Positions 25,595 to 33,880 are shown, counted from the first letter of the stretch. The stretch: 57,301 nt of DNA from Lachnospiraceae bacterium (GCA_015057615.1 SVEA01000116.1:1-57301); one strand, 5' to 3'. The notes: a model not told the origin generated them from the letters alone. Translations and numbers: made by a program.

Positions 25595-26440
25595 ATGGAA
25601 AAAGCATATTCATTAGGGCTATATGAAAAATCAATGCCGCCTACTCTTAATTGGAAGGAAAAATTGCTAGCAGCCAAAGAGGCAGGGTTTGATTTTGTTG
25701 AGATTAGTATTGATGAAACAGAGGAAAAGTTAAGTCGACTTGAAATGTCAAAAAAAGAGCGTTTTGAACTCATTCAATTGATGACGGAAACTGGGATATC
25801 CATACGAACTATGTGTCTAAGTGGACATAGAAAATATCCTCTTGGAAGTAGCGATGAAGAGGCATGCCAAAGAGGCATGGAGATTATGAAGAAGGCAATT
25901 GACTTAGCACAAGATTTGGGAATACGTATCATTCAGCTTGCTGGTTACGATGTGTATTATGAAGAATCCACATTACAAACAAAACAAAGGTTTTTAAAGA
26001 ATCTAAAAAAGGCTGCGAACATGGCCGAAAAAGCAGGTGTATTATTAGGATTTGAAACCATGGAAACAGAGTTTATGAATACCGTAGGAAAAGCAATGAA
26101 GTATGTAACCCTTGTGAGTTCCCCATATCTAAACGTATATCCCGACATTGGAAATATTACAAATGCATCCGTTTCTTATGAAACGGATGTATATGAAGAT
26201 TTAGAGCTTGGAAAAGGCCATTTGGTAGCGATGCATTTAAAGGAAACCGTTCCAGGAAAGTTTCGTGAAATCCCATTTGGCATGGGACATGTAGATTTTG
26301 AACAAGCAATTGAGGCTGCATGGAACCTAGGAGTCAGGAAGTTTGTAACCGAGTTTTGGTACACTGGAAATGAACATTGGAAAGAAGATTTGACAGAGGC
26401 ATATCAAATATTTTCAAGGTTATTAGATAAACAAAAGTAA
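25595..26440 (+). CDS. ulaE: L-ribulose/L-xylulose-5-phosphate 3-epimerase (UlaE-like)
   Basis: A 281-aa TIM-barrel sugar-phosphate epimerase. It starts with SLGLYEKSMPP and carries DFVEISIDET, RTMCLSGHRKYPLGS, GFETMETEFMN and YPDIGNI, all recognisable from UlaE/SgbU. The enzyme converts L-xylulose 5-P to L-ribulose 5-P after decarboxylation of 3-keto-L-gulonate 6-P. The UlaD decarboxylase itself is not found in this window, so it must be elsewhere or replaced. ATG 25595 lies 8 bp from GGGAG; GTG 25589 is too close. Confidence 0.9.
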   Translation: MEKAYSLGLYEKSMPPTLNWKEKLLAAKEAGFDFVEISIDETEEKLSRLEMSKKERFELIQLMTETGISIRTMCLSGHRKYPLGSSDEEACQRGMEIMKKAIDLAQDLGIRIIQLAGYDVYYEESTLQTKQRFLKNLKKAANMAEKAGVLLGFETMETEFMNTVGKAMKYVTLVSSPYLNVYPDIGNITNASVSYETDVYEDLELGKGHLVAMHLKETVPGKFREIPFGMGHVDFEQAIEAAWNLGVRKFVTEFWYTGNEHWKEDLTEAYQIFSRLLDKQK

Positions 26441-26463
26441 TTGGAATTAAAGAGGTGACTTAC

Positions 26464-27513
26464 GTGAACGTCAGTAAAAAAGTGATATCGAATTTAACAA
26501 AGTGTTATTCCATTGCTCCATTAACCTACAATGATCAGAAGTATTTTCTGGTAGCAGCAGAAAAGGTAGATCGTTGTTTATTGTTTGATTTGGAAGGAAA
26601 TCAAGTAGATACTGTTTGGTCTGAACCTGGCGGGGTAATGAGCATGGTTCAAGTACCAGGAAGTAATGGTCAGTTTTTGGCAACACATAAATTTTATTCC
26701 CCAAATGACTCCAAAGAAGCAAAAATTGTAGTCGTTACACCAAAATCCAGGGGAAATTGGGAAGTAAAAACACTAGTAGAGCTTCCACATGTACATCGTT
26801 TTGATATTGTAGAGCGAAATGGAGTGAATTATATCATTGCGTGTGCATTAAAATCAGGTCACGAATATAAAGAAGATTGGTCGATGCCAGGTAAGGTGTA
26901 TGCAGCAGTTCTTCCAGAAGACTTAAGTGTATATGATGAGGAACATCAATTAGAATTGCACGTGATTAAAGATAATATGTTAAAAAATCACGGATATTAT
27001 AAAGTAAAAGAGGAAGGTGTGGATACCAGTATCATTTCAGCAGATTGCGGAGTATTTCAATTTATCCCTCCAGAGGCTCCTGATGGGGAATGGGAGATAA
27101 AAGAATTATTAGATACCCCTGCTAGTGATGCAGTGCTTATTGATATGGATGAGGATGGAGAGAATGAACTTGCAGTACTATCACCGTTTCATGGAGATCA
27201 GATCAGTATCTACAAAAAGAAAAATGAGAGATTTGAGAAAGTATATGAATATGAGAAACCTGCTGAATTTACGCATGCAATCTTTGGCGGAGACATATGT
27301 GGCGAAAAAACCCTTGTAGTTGGCCATCGAAAGGCGGAGAGAAATCTGATAGCATTTACGTATAATAAGGCAACGAAAGCGTATGAGGCAAAAATATTAG
27401 ATGAGGATTGCGGACCTGCCAATGTATTTCATTATGTAAATAAAGGCAAGGACATAATTATCTCTGCAAATCGAGAAATTGATGAAGTAGCGATGTATAT
27501 AGTTCAGCCTTAG
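26464..27513 (+). CDS. uncharacterised cytoplasmic beta-propeller-like protein
   Basis: A 349-aa protein of repeated beta-strand blocks with no signal peptide or membrane segment. An FG-GAP-like calcium loop is seen at LIDMDEDGENELAVLSPF, and similar strand pairs occur throughout (KYFLVAAEK, VNYIIACAL, KTLVVGHRK, KDIIISANRE), which suggests a 5-7 bladed propeller. There is no catalytic motif I recognise. It lies in the ascorbate operon, 23 bp after the UlaE gene, so a role as a sugar-acid lactonase, isomerase or sensor is possible but unproven. GTG 26464 is preferred, 6 bp after AGAGGTG; GTG 26455 overlaps that site. Confidence 0.6.
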   Translation: MNVSKKVISNLTKCYSIAPLTYNDQKYFLVAAEKVDRCLLFDLEGNQVDTVWSEPGGVMSMVQVPGSNGQFLATHKFYSPNDSKEAKIVVVTPKSRGNWEVKTLVELPHVHRFDIVERNGVNYIIACALKSGHEYKEDWSMPGKVYAAVLPEDLSVYDEEHQLELHVIKDNMLKNHGYYKVKEEGVDTSIISADCGVFQFIPPEAPDGEWEIKELLDTPASDAVLIDMDEDGENELAVLSPFHGDQISIYKKKNERFEKVYEYEKPAEFTHAIFGGDICGEKTLVVGHRKAERNLIAFTYNKATKAYEAKILDEDCGPANVFHYVNKGKDIIISANREIDEVAMYIVQP

Positions 27514-27531
27514 TCATAGAAAAAGGGGATA

Positions 27532-27676
27532 GTGCGAATTTTATTAATAAAATTCACACCTCGAAGTTTGTACCTGCGTAATCCTCGGTACAAACTAACC
27601 CGAAGATGCAGGTATTTTAGTTAGTGTGAAAAATCAAGATTTTTCACAAACGAATTAGTGCTGTCGCACTAATTCG
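27532..27676 (+). repeat. array of four hairpins between the propeller and HPr genes
   Basis: In 145 bp: a 20-bp palindrome within GTG...CAC at 27532-27559; AGTTTGTACC/GGTACAAACT at 27565-27574/27587-27596; GTGAAAAATC/GATTTTTCAC at 27626-27635/27638-27647; and CGAATTAGTG/CACTAATTCG at 27651-27660/27667-27676. None has a T-run, so these are more likely RNA processing or attenuation elements, or inserted palindromes, than terminators. Confidence 0.8.
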
Positions 27677-27703
27677 CGGGATTGCGATAAAATGGAGGAT
27701 TAT

Positions 27704-27961
27704 ATGAAAACTTTTAGTTATACAATTAAAGATGAATTAGGAATTCATGCAAGGCCAGCAGGTCTGTTGGTAAATGAAGCGAAAAAATATAAATGTGAAA
27801 TAAAGATAAAAAAGGAAGAAAAAGAAGTTATACTTTCTCGTCTGCTCATGCTAATGGGATTGGCTGTAAAAAAAGATGATGAAGTAACGGTTACCTTCGA
27901 TGGAGAGGACGAGGAAGAAGCATATAACGCAATTTCAACAATCTTCAAGGAAAAATTATAA
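27704..27961 (+). CDS. HPr-like phosphocarrier, lacking Ser46
   Basis: An 85-aa HPr. His15 is in the canonical GIHARPAG site, so it should accept phosphate from Enzyme I. The ungapped alignment with Bacillus HPr places Arg at position 46 (VILSRLLMLMG), where the regulatory serine normally sits. It therefore should not be phosphorylated by HPr kinase or serve CcpA. ATG 27704 is preferred because GGAGG at 27694-27698 lies just inside an upstream ATG at 27692. It is followed by its own Enzyme I, 21 bp downstream. Confidence 0.9.
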   Translation: MKTFSYTIKDELGIHARPAGLLVNEAKKYKCEIKIKKEEKEVILSRLLMLMGLAVKKDDEVTVTFDGEDEEEAYNAISTIFKEKL

Positions 27962-27982
27962 GATAGAGGCAGGATAAGTTAA

Positions 27983-29599
27983 GTGGAACAATATATTGGA
28001 AAAACCACCTTGCAGAAGATGGCAATCGGTAAAATATTTTATTATGAAAAAAAACTTGTGGAAGTAAAACGTAAAGAAATAACGGACATTGATCGTGAGT
28101 GGAAGCGATTTGATGATGCAAGAGCAGAAGCCGGGCAACAATTACAGGCATTATATGAAAAGGCAGTAAAAGAAGTTGGAGAAGCAGAAGCATCCATTTT
28201 TGAAGTCCATTTAATGATGTTACAGGATGAGGATTATGAAGAAGGTATTCGTAATATCATTACAAATCAAGGACTCTGTGCGGAATATGCGGTTGAAGTA
28301 ACAGGTGATAATTTTTCAAATATGTTCCGTGCCATGGATGATGAATATATGAAAGCAAGGGCAACGGACGTGAAAGATATCTCGAATCGCATCGTTAGCA
28401 TCCTATGCGGCAATCAAAAGGAAATGCATCCATTTGAGGAACCCGTGATTTTAGTTGCGGATGACTTAGCACCAAGTGATACCGTACAACTAGATAAGCA
28501 AAACCTATTAGGACTCGTTACAAGATACGGTTCTTCTAATTCACATACCGCAATTCTTGCTAAAACAATGAATATACCACTTTTAATTGATGTAGACATT
28601 TCAAAAGAATGGAACAATCGATTAGCGATTATAAATGGATATGAAGGTACGTTAGTCATTGATCCAGAAGAAGACGTACGAAAAGAAGCAGAAGAAAAAT
28701 TAAAGCAAGATGTATTAAAACAAGAATTACTTCAAAATATGAAGGGAAAAGAAACAATCACACAAAGCGGAAAAAAGATTAATCTGTATGCTAACATCGG
28801 AGATGTATCGGATCTAGACGAAGTACAGAAAAATGATGCAGAAGGCATTGGATTATTCCGCAGCGAGTTCATATATTTAAAATCCAGTGGGTTACCGACG
28901 GAACAAGAACAATTTTTGGCATACAAAACCGTAGCACAGGCTATGGGAGAAAAGAAAGTAATTATTCGTACACTAGATATAGGAGCGGATAAGCAAGTTG
29001 ATTATCTAAACCTTCCTGGAGAAGAAAATCCAGCATTAGGGTATCGAGCAATTCGTATTTGTTTGACACAGAAAGAAATATTCAAAACTCAGCTGCGAGC
29101 AATTCTACGTGCAAGTGCATATGGTAACATTTCTATCATGATCCCAATGATTATATCATTAGCAGAAGTAAGAGAAGTAAAACAAGTGATTGAAGAAGTA
29201 AAAGAAGAATTAAGAAATGAGGCAATCGAATACAAAGACGTAGAATTCGGAGTGATGATAGAGACACCTGCAGCAGTTATGATTAGTGAAGAGTTAGCAA
29301 AAGAAGTTGATTTCTTTAGTATTGGAACAAATGATTTAACCCAATATACCCTTGCTATTGATCGTCAAAATCCAAAGCTAGATAATTATTATAATCCGTA
29401 TCATGAAGCAGTGCTGCGCATGATACAGATGACCATTGAGAATGGACATAAAGCAGGCATCTGGGTCGGTATTTGCGGAGAATTAGGTGCAGATCTTAAG
29501 CTTACAGAAACCTTTATAAAGATGGGAGTAGATGAGTTATCGGTATCTCCGTCCTGTGTACTACCTATTAGAGATAAGGTACGAGCTATCACAGAATGA
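27983..29599 (+). CDS. ptsI: PTS Enzyme I (phosphoenolpyruvate-protein phosphotransferase)
   Basis: A 538-aa Enzyme I, somewhat shorter than the usual 570-575. The active histidine is H188 in SSNSHTAILAKTMNIP. The PEP-binding barrel is intact: GIGLFRSEFIYL, PALGYRAIRICL, VMIETPAAVMI, FFSIGTNDLTQYTLA and the catalytic cysteine in GICGELGAD. The GTG start at 27983 follows GGCAGGATAAG. Enzyme I is normally a single global gene; a copy here beside HPr gives this locus a private phosphate chain. The shortening is not in the catalytic blocks. Confidence 0.9.
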   Translation: MEQYIGKTTLQKMAIGKIFYYEKKLVEVKRKEITDIDREWKRFDDARAEAGQQLQALYEKAVKEVGEAEASIFEVHLMMLQDEDYEEGIRNIITNQGLCAEYAVEVTGDNFSNMFRAMDDEYMKARATDVKDISNRIVSILCGNQKEMHPFEEPVILVADDLAPSDTVQLDKQNLLGLVTRYGSSNSHTAILAKTMNIPLLIDVDISKEWNNRLAIINGYEGTLVIDPEEDVRKEAEEKLKQDVLKQELLQNMKGKETITQSGKKINLYANIGDVSDLDEVQKNDAEGIGLFRSEFIYLKSSGLPTEQEQFLAYKTVAQAMGEKKVIIRTLDIGADKQVDYLNLPGEENPALGYRAIRICLTQKEIFKTQLRAILRASAYGNISIMIPMIISLAEVREVKQVIEEVKEELRNEAIEYKDVEFGVMIETPAAVMISEELAKEVDFFSIGTNDLTQYTLAIDRQNPKLDNYYNPYHEAVLRMIQMTIENGHKAGIWVGICGELGADLKLTETFIKMGVDELSVSPSCVLPIRDKVRAITE

Positions 29600-29667
29600 G
29601 GGTTGTGTCTGTGGCCCAAAGTTTGCAGGCTATGAAGATAGGCATGGTTATTAAAGTGAAGTTAGTG

Positions 29668-29832
29668 AATTGCGAAACTCTCAAGATGAATGAATTGTAT
29701 ATACAGCAGGTCATATTCCTCCGCTCCAACGCTTCCTTCGCCTAAGTGATGGTACATCACTTTACTCCCGCTCCGGAACACGCACCTGTTGTATACACAA
29801 TAGCTACAAAATCGAAATTTCGCAAATTCCTA
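29668..29832. repeat. large imperfect palindromic element in the ascorbate locus
   Basis: TTGCGAAA near 29671 pairs with TTTCGCAA near 29818. Inside, TGTATATACAGCAGGT is matched by ACCTGTTGTATACACA. In the centre AGTGATG/CATCACT flanks a 3-nt loop at about 29748-29764. Together they make a folded element of about 165 bp with no ORF, just before the 4-epimerase gene. Confidence 0.7.
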
Positions 29833-29852
29833 ATTAAGAAAAAGGAGATCAT

Positions 29853-30548
29853 ATGTTAGAGCAATTAAAAAAAGAAGTCTATGAAGCAAATATGATGTTA
29901 CCAAAATACGGACTAGTTACATTTACCTGGGGAAATGTTAGTGGAATTGACCGTGAAAAGGGGCTTTTCGTTATTAAACCAAGTGGGGTAGAATATGATA
30001 AATTAACACCAGAAGATATGGTAGTTGTTGATTTGGATGGAAACAAAGTAGAAGGAAAATACAATCCTTCTTCAGATACTGATACCCATGCGGTACTTTA
30101 TAAAGCGTTCCCGAATGTTGGTGGAATTGTGCATACACATTCTCCATGGGCTACTTCCTGGGCGCAGGCAGGTCGCTCCATTCCATGCTATGGAACAACC
30201 CATGCAGACTATATATATGGGGAAGTACCATGTGTTCGAACCATGACAAAAGAAGAAATTGAATCGGCATATGAAAAGAATACAGGAAAATTAATCGCAG
30301 ATTATTTTAAGAATTTAGACTACCAGGCAGTGCCTACGGTGTTATGTAAAAATCATGGTCCATTCACATGGGGTAAAGATGCATGTGAAGCAGTGCATAA
30401 TGCTGTTGTTCTAGAAGAAGTAGCAAAAATGGCAGCACGTTGTGAAAGTATTAATCCAAGTGTAAAACCTGCCCCACAGGAATTACAGGATAAGCATTAC
30501 AACAGAAAACATGGTGCAAATGCTTATTATGGTCAAAGCAACATTTAA
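29853..30548 (+). CDS. ulaF: L-ribulose-5-phosphate 4-epimerase (UlaF/AraD type)
   Basis: A 231-aa class II aldolase-fold epimerase, giving D-xylulose 5-P from L-ribulose 5-P. Zinc ligands H94 and H96 ([11 protein letters not shown]) and H168 (KNHGPFTWG) match the AraD/UlaF positions. The substrate loop [11 protein letters not shown] and the C-terminal [13 protein letters not shown] are also typical. Together with the UlaE-like gene it completes the lower ascorbate route except for the decarboxylase. RBS AAAGGAGA. Last intact gene of the locus; remnants follow. Confidence 0.93.
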   Translation: MLEQLKKEVYEANMMLPKYGLVTFTWGNVSGIDREKGLFVIKPSGVEYDKLTPEDMVVVDLDGNKVEGKYNPSSDTDTHAVLYKAFPNVGGIVHTHSPWATSWAQAGRSIPCYGTTHADYIYGEVPCVRTMTKEEIESAYEKNTGKLIADYFKNLDYQAVPTVLCKNHGPFTWGKDACEAVHNAVVLEEVAKMAARCESINPSVKPAPQELQDKHYNRKHGANAYYGQSNI

Positions 30549-30626
30549 CAATATCAAATGTTATAGCGAAGGAGAACATAACATTAATCTTTCCTGCGAA
30601 TCAACCATTACTTGCTGCACGTGCAG

Positions 30627-30701
30627 ATGACAAAGCATCCATTAACGGATCAAGGAATCGAAAAGTTTCAGCAAGACTACAAAGCGGTATTTGGTGATTA
30701 A
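30627..30701 (+). pseudogene. C-terminal remnant of a transaldolase/F6P aldolase gene
   Basis: The 24 codons to the TAA at 30699 encode TKHPLTDQGIEKFQQDYKAV followed by FGD, which resembles the C-terminus of the TalC/Fsa small transaldolase family. A ribosome site (GAAGGAGA) survives at about 30571 with no start codon. The body of the gene is deleted between the two. A pentose-phosphate enzyme would fit at the end of this operon. Confidence 0.6.
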
Positions 30702-30732
30702 GGATTGATATTGGTATATATTTTGGGATGAG

Positions 30733-30841
30733 GACCGGAGATATCACAGAGCAGTTAGTGTACGCTAACTGCTCTTTTGGAATCTCAACAAAGTCCAAGC
30801 TGAAATTATGGGATATTGATTTGTTAAAAGGGTTTAGCTAA
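30733..30841 (+). pseudogene. remnant of a radical SAM gene paralogous to 18459-19295
   Basis: The 108 bp here match the middle of the radical SAM gene at about 18733-18840 closely (DITEQLV, NCSFGISTKSKLKLW, DIDLLK). They then jump straight to FS-stop, the last residues of the intact gene, and the following bases also resemble its 3' flank. A large internal deletion is the simplest explanation. The N-terminal iron-sulfur part is missing. Confidence 0.85.
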
Positions 30842-30844
30842 TAT

Positions 30845-31080
30845 ATTAGTCTTTACTATAAGGTGATTTATGGCCGATATTTAAATCGAATCGATGTTAT
30901 TAAGGTGGCAGCAAAGGTGCACCAAAACAGAAGTAATAAAGGTATTTCGGCTATTGTCTTGTAGGGATTGATAAAGTACAATATAGTATATAGCGGGGCG
31001 TAGATGTAATAAAATCGCCTTGATTTAGAAGTGATACTGCCACTTATGATGGAACATACTAAAAATTGAGATGGTGAAAT
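30845..31080. other. gene-free remnant zone
   Basis: No ORF with a ribosome site is visible. A short stretch near 30976 (AGTACAATATAGTATATA) resembles the P-loop fragment at 32375, so scrambled copies of the same ancestor may be present. Confidence 0.3.
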
Positions 31081-31554
31081 ATGATTTTACAGATTTCAAA
31101 TTTAACAGAAGATCACGCAAAACAAATATGTAATTGGAAGTATCCTGGTGTGTATTCAATATACAATTATCCAAGTTGGGAATTTATAAAAAGAAATAAT
31201 TGGGCTATAACGAATATTGATAGACGCAAAAATGAATTTTATTCTGTTCTTAATGAACAAAATTTATTATTTGGCTTCTTTCGTATATTACCGATTCAAA
31301 ATAAATTAATACTTGGTTTAGGCATTGCCCCAGAATTTTGTGGATATGGATTTGGACATGATTTTGTAGAATTGATCACTAAGTATACACAAAATAAATT
31401 TCCACTTCAAAAAATATATATGGAAGTGCGAGAGTTTAATAAAAGGGCTATGAAATGCTATGAAAGCGTAGGCTATGTTAACGTTGAAAAGTATTATAAA
31501 GAAACCCCAATAGGAGGAAGTGACTTTTTTTTATTTGAATATAAAAATGATTAA
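31081..31554 (+). CDS. GNAT family N-acetyltransferase
   Basis: A 157-aa single-domain acetyltransferase. The acetyl-CoA site is GLGIAPEFCGYGFGHDFVE (motif A), followed by IYMEVREFNKRAMKCYESVGY (motif B), which is diagnostic for GNAT proteins. The substrate is not predictable. It lies in a region of decayed genes and has a weak ribosome site (GAGATGG). It is likely an accessory gene. Confidence 0.82.
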   Translation: MILQISNLTEDHAKQICNWKYPGVYSIYNYPSWEFIKRNNWAITNIDRRKNEFYSVLNEQNLLFGFFRILPIQNKLILGLGIAPEFCGYGFGHDFVELITKYTQNKFPLQKIYMEVREFNKRAMKCYESVGYVNVEKYYKETPIGGSDFFLFEYKND

Positions 31555-31597
31555 TCCTACATTGTTTATAACATAACACTTAAATACTTCATCATAC

Positions 31598-31630
31598 TGG
31601 ACTTGGGTCAATAGTTTAGACACAAGTCCA
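31598..31630. repeat. inverted repeat, possible insertion-sequence end
   Basis: TGGACTTG (31598-31605) pairs with CAAGTCCA (31623-31630) around GGTCAATAGTTTAGACA. The sequence resembles terminal repeats of IS3-type elements, but no transposase is nearby. Confidence 0.4.
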
Positions 31631-31721
31631 CAATAACGGTATCTATATAAGTTTAGTTTGCCGCTGTACCAACTACGAAAAAACTAAAACTTATTTATAT
31701 GCAATATCTGAGGAGGAAAAT

Positions 31722-32246
31722 ATGTTACAAGTAATACCTCGTAACCAATCGTTTGTGGCAGGATATAAAGAATATTGCCAAGAGTTTTATGATAAGAATA
31801 TCGTAACATTTATTCCAACTAATCCAGAGAGGATAGATGAAACTTGGTATGAACGCACTGCTGGGTGGTATGCCAGAAAAGAAATGGAAAGCTTCGATGG
31901 ATATACCAGAAGCGTACATTTCTGGGCAATTGATGATGGTAAATTCATTGGAGAATTTCAACTTCGACTCGAATTAAATGATGATATTATGTTTGGTATT
32001 GGAAGTATTGGGTACTCAGTACGAGTAACTGAATGGGGCAAAGGCTATGGAAATGAAATATTGAAACAAGGGCTTGAAATTGCACGAAATTATGGACTTG
32101 AAAAAGTGTTACTAAATATCGACAATGATAACCATGCCTCAATCCGTATTTGCGAAAATAATGGCGGTGTTTTGATGGATATAATTATGTTAGAATCAAA
32201 AGAAGAGGGAAAACGTCTTGTTCGCACATATTGGATTCTTTTATAG
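31722..32246 (+). CDS. GNAT family N-acetyltransferase (RimJ/RimL-like)
   Basis: A 174-aa acetyltransferase. IGSIGYSVRVTEWGKGYGNEILKQGLE is the acetyl-CoA binding region and NIDNDNHASIRICENNGGV the adjoining strand-helix, both typical. It is unrelated in detail to the 31081 gene. A strong ribosome site (GAGGAGG) precedes ATG 31722. It may modify a small molecule or protein N-terminus; the target is unknown. Confidence 0.85.
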   Translation: MLQVIPRNQSFVAGYKEYCQEFYDKNIVTFIPTNPERIDETWYERTAGWYARKEMESFDGYTRSVHFWAIDDGKFIGEFQLRLELNDDIMFGIGSIGYSVRVTEWGKGYGNEILKQGLEIARNYGLEKVLLNIDNDNHASIRICENNGGVLMDIIMLESKEEGKRLVRTYWILL

Positions 32247-32330
32247 CGTTTAAGAATAATGTACATTTAAATTGCTTCTCATTCTGAGTTTACAAAAGCG
32301 AAGTAGAAAATTAATACTAGGTGGAGTACT

Positions 32331-32400
32331 GTGAAAAACAATATTATGATTGCGGGAGTACCCGTGCTGGCAAAAGTACAATATCATATATAGTATCAAA
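32331..32400 (+). pseudogene. P-loop kinase gene remnant
   Basis: GTG 32331, 5 bp after GGTGGAG, opens as MKNNIMIAGVP. A one-base shift then gives AGKSTISYIVSK, a Walker A motif of small-molecule or nucleoside kinases. The frame is lost within 25 codons. It is a 5' fragment of a larger gene. Confidence 0.65.
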
Positions 32401-32499
32401 ATAATGAATTTAGAAAACTTTACAGGAAAGGCGGAGGTTAATTTGAATATAATCAAACAACGAAGAAATATGAAATTTATATACAAGCAGCATAAAAAT

Positions 32500-32540
32500 C
32501 CAGCAGGTGTTGTCCTGCTGGATGAAAAATTTACATTTTT
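32500..32540 (+). terminator. terminator-like hairpin
   Basis: CCAGCAGG (32500-32507) pairs with CCTGCTGG (32514-32521) around TGTTGT, followed by an A/T-rich tail with T-runs near 32535. It may belong to the decayed gene upstream. Confidence 0.6.
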
Positions 32541-32613
32541 TCAATCTACTTGACGGGAAGCGGTTCATAAACTTTTGCAACTTCCTTTATTGATTTATGA
32601 ATATTATTTCATC

Positions 32614-33225
32614 TTATTTTGATATCAACATGTTTTCCAATTCCTGCATTGTAAAGTTGATTTTATTCTGTTCGTTACTTTTCCACTGTTTGCTGGTAAC
32701 AATATTGTCATTTTCATCGTATTCATAGCTTGCCTGCAAAGGATTTAGTAAACTAGCAGGAGAATCCGCATAAGTTTCAAGGAAAAAAACATACTTATGT
32801 TCTTTTTCTAATTTGGCGTCAATGCTATCTTCAAGAGCATATTCAATATTTCCAATGATTCCTCCGAGCTGTTTAACTTCAATTACATCGTTTTCAGCAT
32901 AATCACCTTTATAAGCTTTTTCAATCTTAATAGTGTAAACAGTATAAGGTGTGGTGCTATCGTCTATTTTACCACCTGGATTAAGATATTCATCATCAGA
33001 ATTAACTTCTTGAGTTATATTTAAATTCCTATATGTAAAATCAATAATTTTACCCTTAATAATAGTGTCCGCCCTATCAACTAAGTTCTCTAGGGTATCA
33101 TATTTGGGGTAATCTGCTGAAATTGTAACTTTCTCCATAGTTTCAGAATTTCTAGTAACAAAGAAAATTCCAAAAATAACTACGGCAGAACAGATGAGAA
33201 TTGTAATAATTGGTTTAAGCTTCAT
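32614..33225 (-). CDS. uncharacterised membrane-anchored extracellular protein
   Basis: A 203-aa protein with an N-terminal membrane segment (about residues 5-24) and an extracellular body. The segment VDRADTIIKGKIIDFTYRN and the later YTIKIEKAYKGDYAENDVIEVKQ resemble a small beta domain found in secreted proteins of Firmicutes, which I cannot name. No cysteine lipobox is present. It is translated from 18 bp after the matrixin-like protease gene, so it may act as its partner, inhibitor or immunity factor. Its RBS (AGGAGG) is strong. Confidence 0.6.
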   Translation of the reverse strand: MKLKPIITILICSAVVIFGIFFVTRNSETMEKVTISADYPKYDTLENLVDRADTIIKGKIIDFTYRNLNITQEVNSDDEYLNPGGKIDDSTTPYTVYTIKIEKAYKGDYAENDVIEVKQLGGIIGNIEYALEDSIDAKLEKEHKYVFFLETYADSPASLLNPLQASYEYDENDNIVTSKQWKSNEQNKINFTMQELENMLISK

Positions 33226-33243
33226 GTTTTGTTTCCTCCTTAA

Positions 33244-33759
33244 TTATTTATAAACAGAATTTACTTCACTAACATCAAATGCCTGAGGGGTTATCATTGT
33301 ATTACGATCACGGGAAGAATTCATAATAGATGTTTTAGTTGTGTGATCCAAGCAAAAGATGTGGCCATATTCGTGAACTAAAGTGGATTGAACAAAATTA
33401 GCAAAATTAGTAGCATCATTACTAATAGTTCTTGCATTTAATTTAATTGTAAATGGACCTGGGTTTGCAGATGAAGCCGTTCCATACCAAGTGTCTGTGT
33501 AACTTGCTGCTAAGACAGAATTTTTTGAAGTTGATAGAACACCGACTGTTACTTTAGTATCTGTACCATTCCATGCGACAGCAGCTGCATTCATGGGTGT
33601 CTTCCATGTGTCATTATAAGTGTTAGTAGGTACGTTAATATGAGGAGTTTGTGATCCCCAGCTTGGATCAGTTTCTGCTAATATAGGCGCTGATGTTAAA
33701 ACTAGTGACATAATGGACATTACTGCGATTTCAAAAAAAAACCTTTCCAATTTCTTCAT
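33244..33759 (-). CDS. secreted matrixin-like zinc metalloprotease
   Basis: A 171-aa exported protein with a signal peptide cleaved near SAPILAET (about residue 29). The mature part carries the metzincin site HEYGHIFCLDH (HExxHxxxxxH) and a following Met in SIMNSS, the Met-turn. Matrixins (M10) are usually larger and have a propeptide; here the catalytic core stands almost alone. It is the first gene of a two-gene minus-strand unit. Substrate unknown; it could process surface proteins. Confidence 0.82.
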   Translation of the reverse strand: MKKLERFFFEIAVMSIMSLVLTSAPILAETDPSWGSQTPHINVPTNTYNDTWKTPMNAAAVAWNGTDTKVTVGVLSTSKNSVLAASYTDTWYGTASSANPGPFTIKLNARTISNDATNFANFVQSTLVHEYGHIFCLDHTTKTSIMNSSRDRNTMITPQAFDVSEVNSVYK

Positions 33760-33880
33760 AAACCCAACTCCTTATTTAGTATTTTTTATATTATTTACAT
33801 AAGTTACAATACAATTTTAACATAATATACAGCATATGTAAAGTATTGCCAATAAATTACCAACTCCGAAAGGAGCGTCT

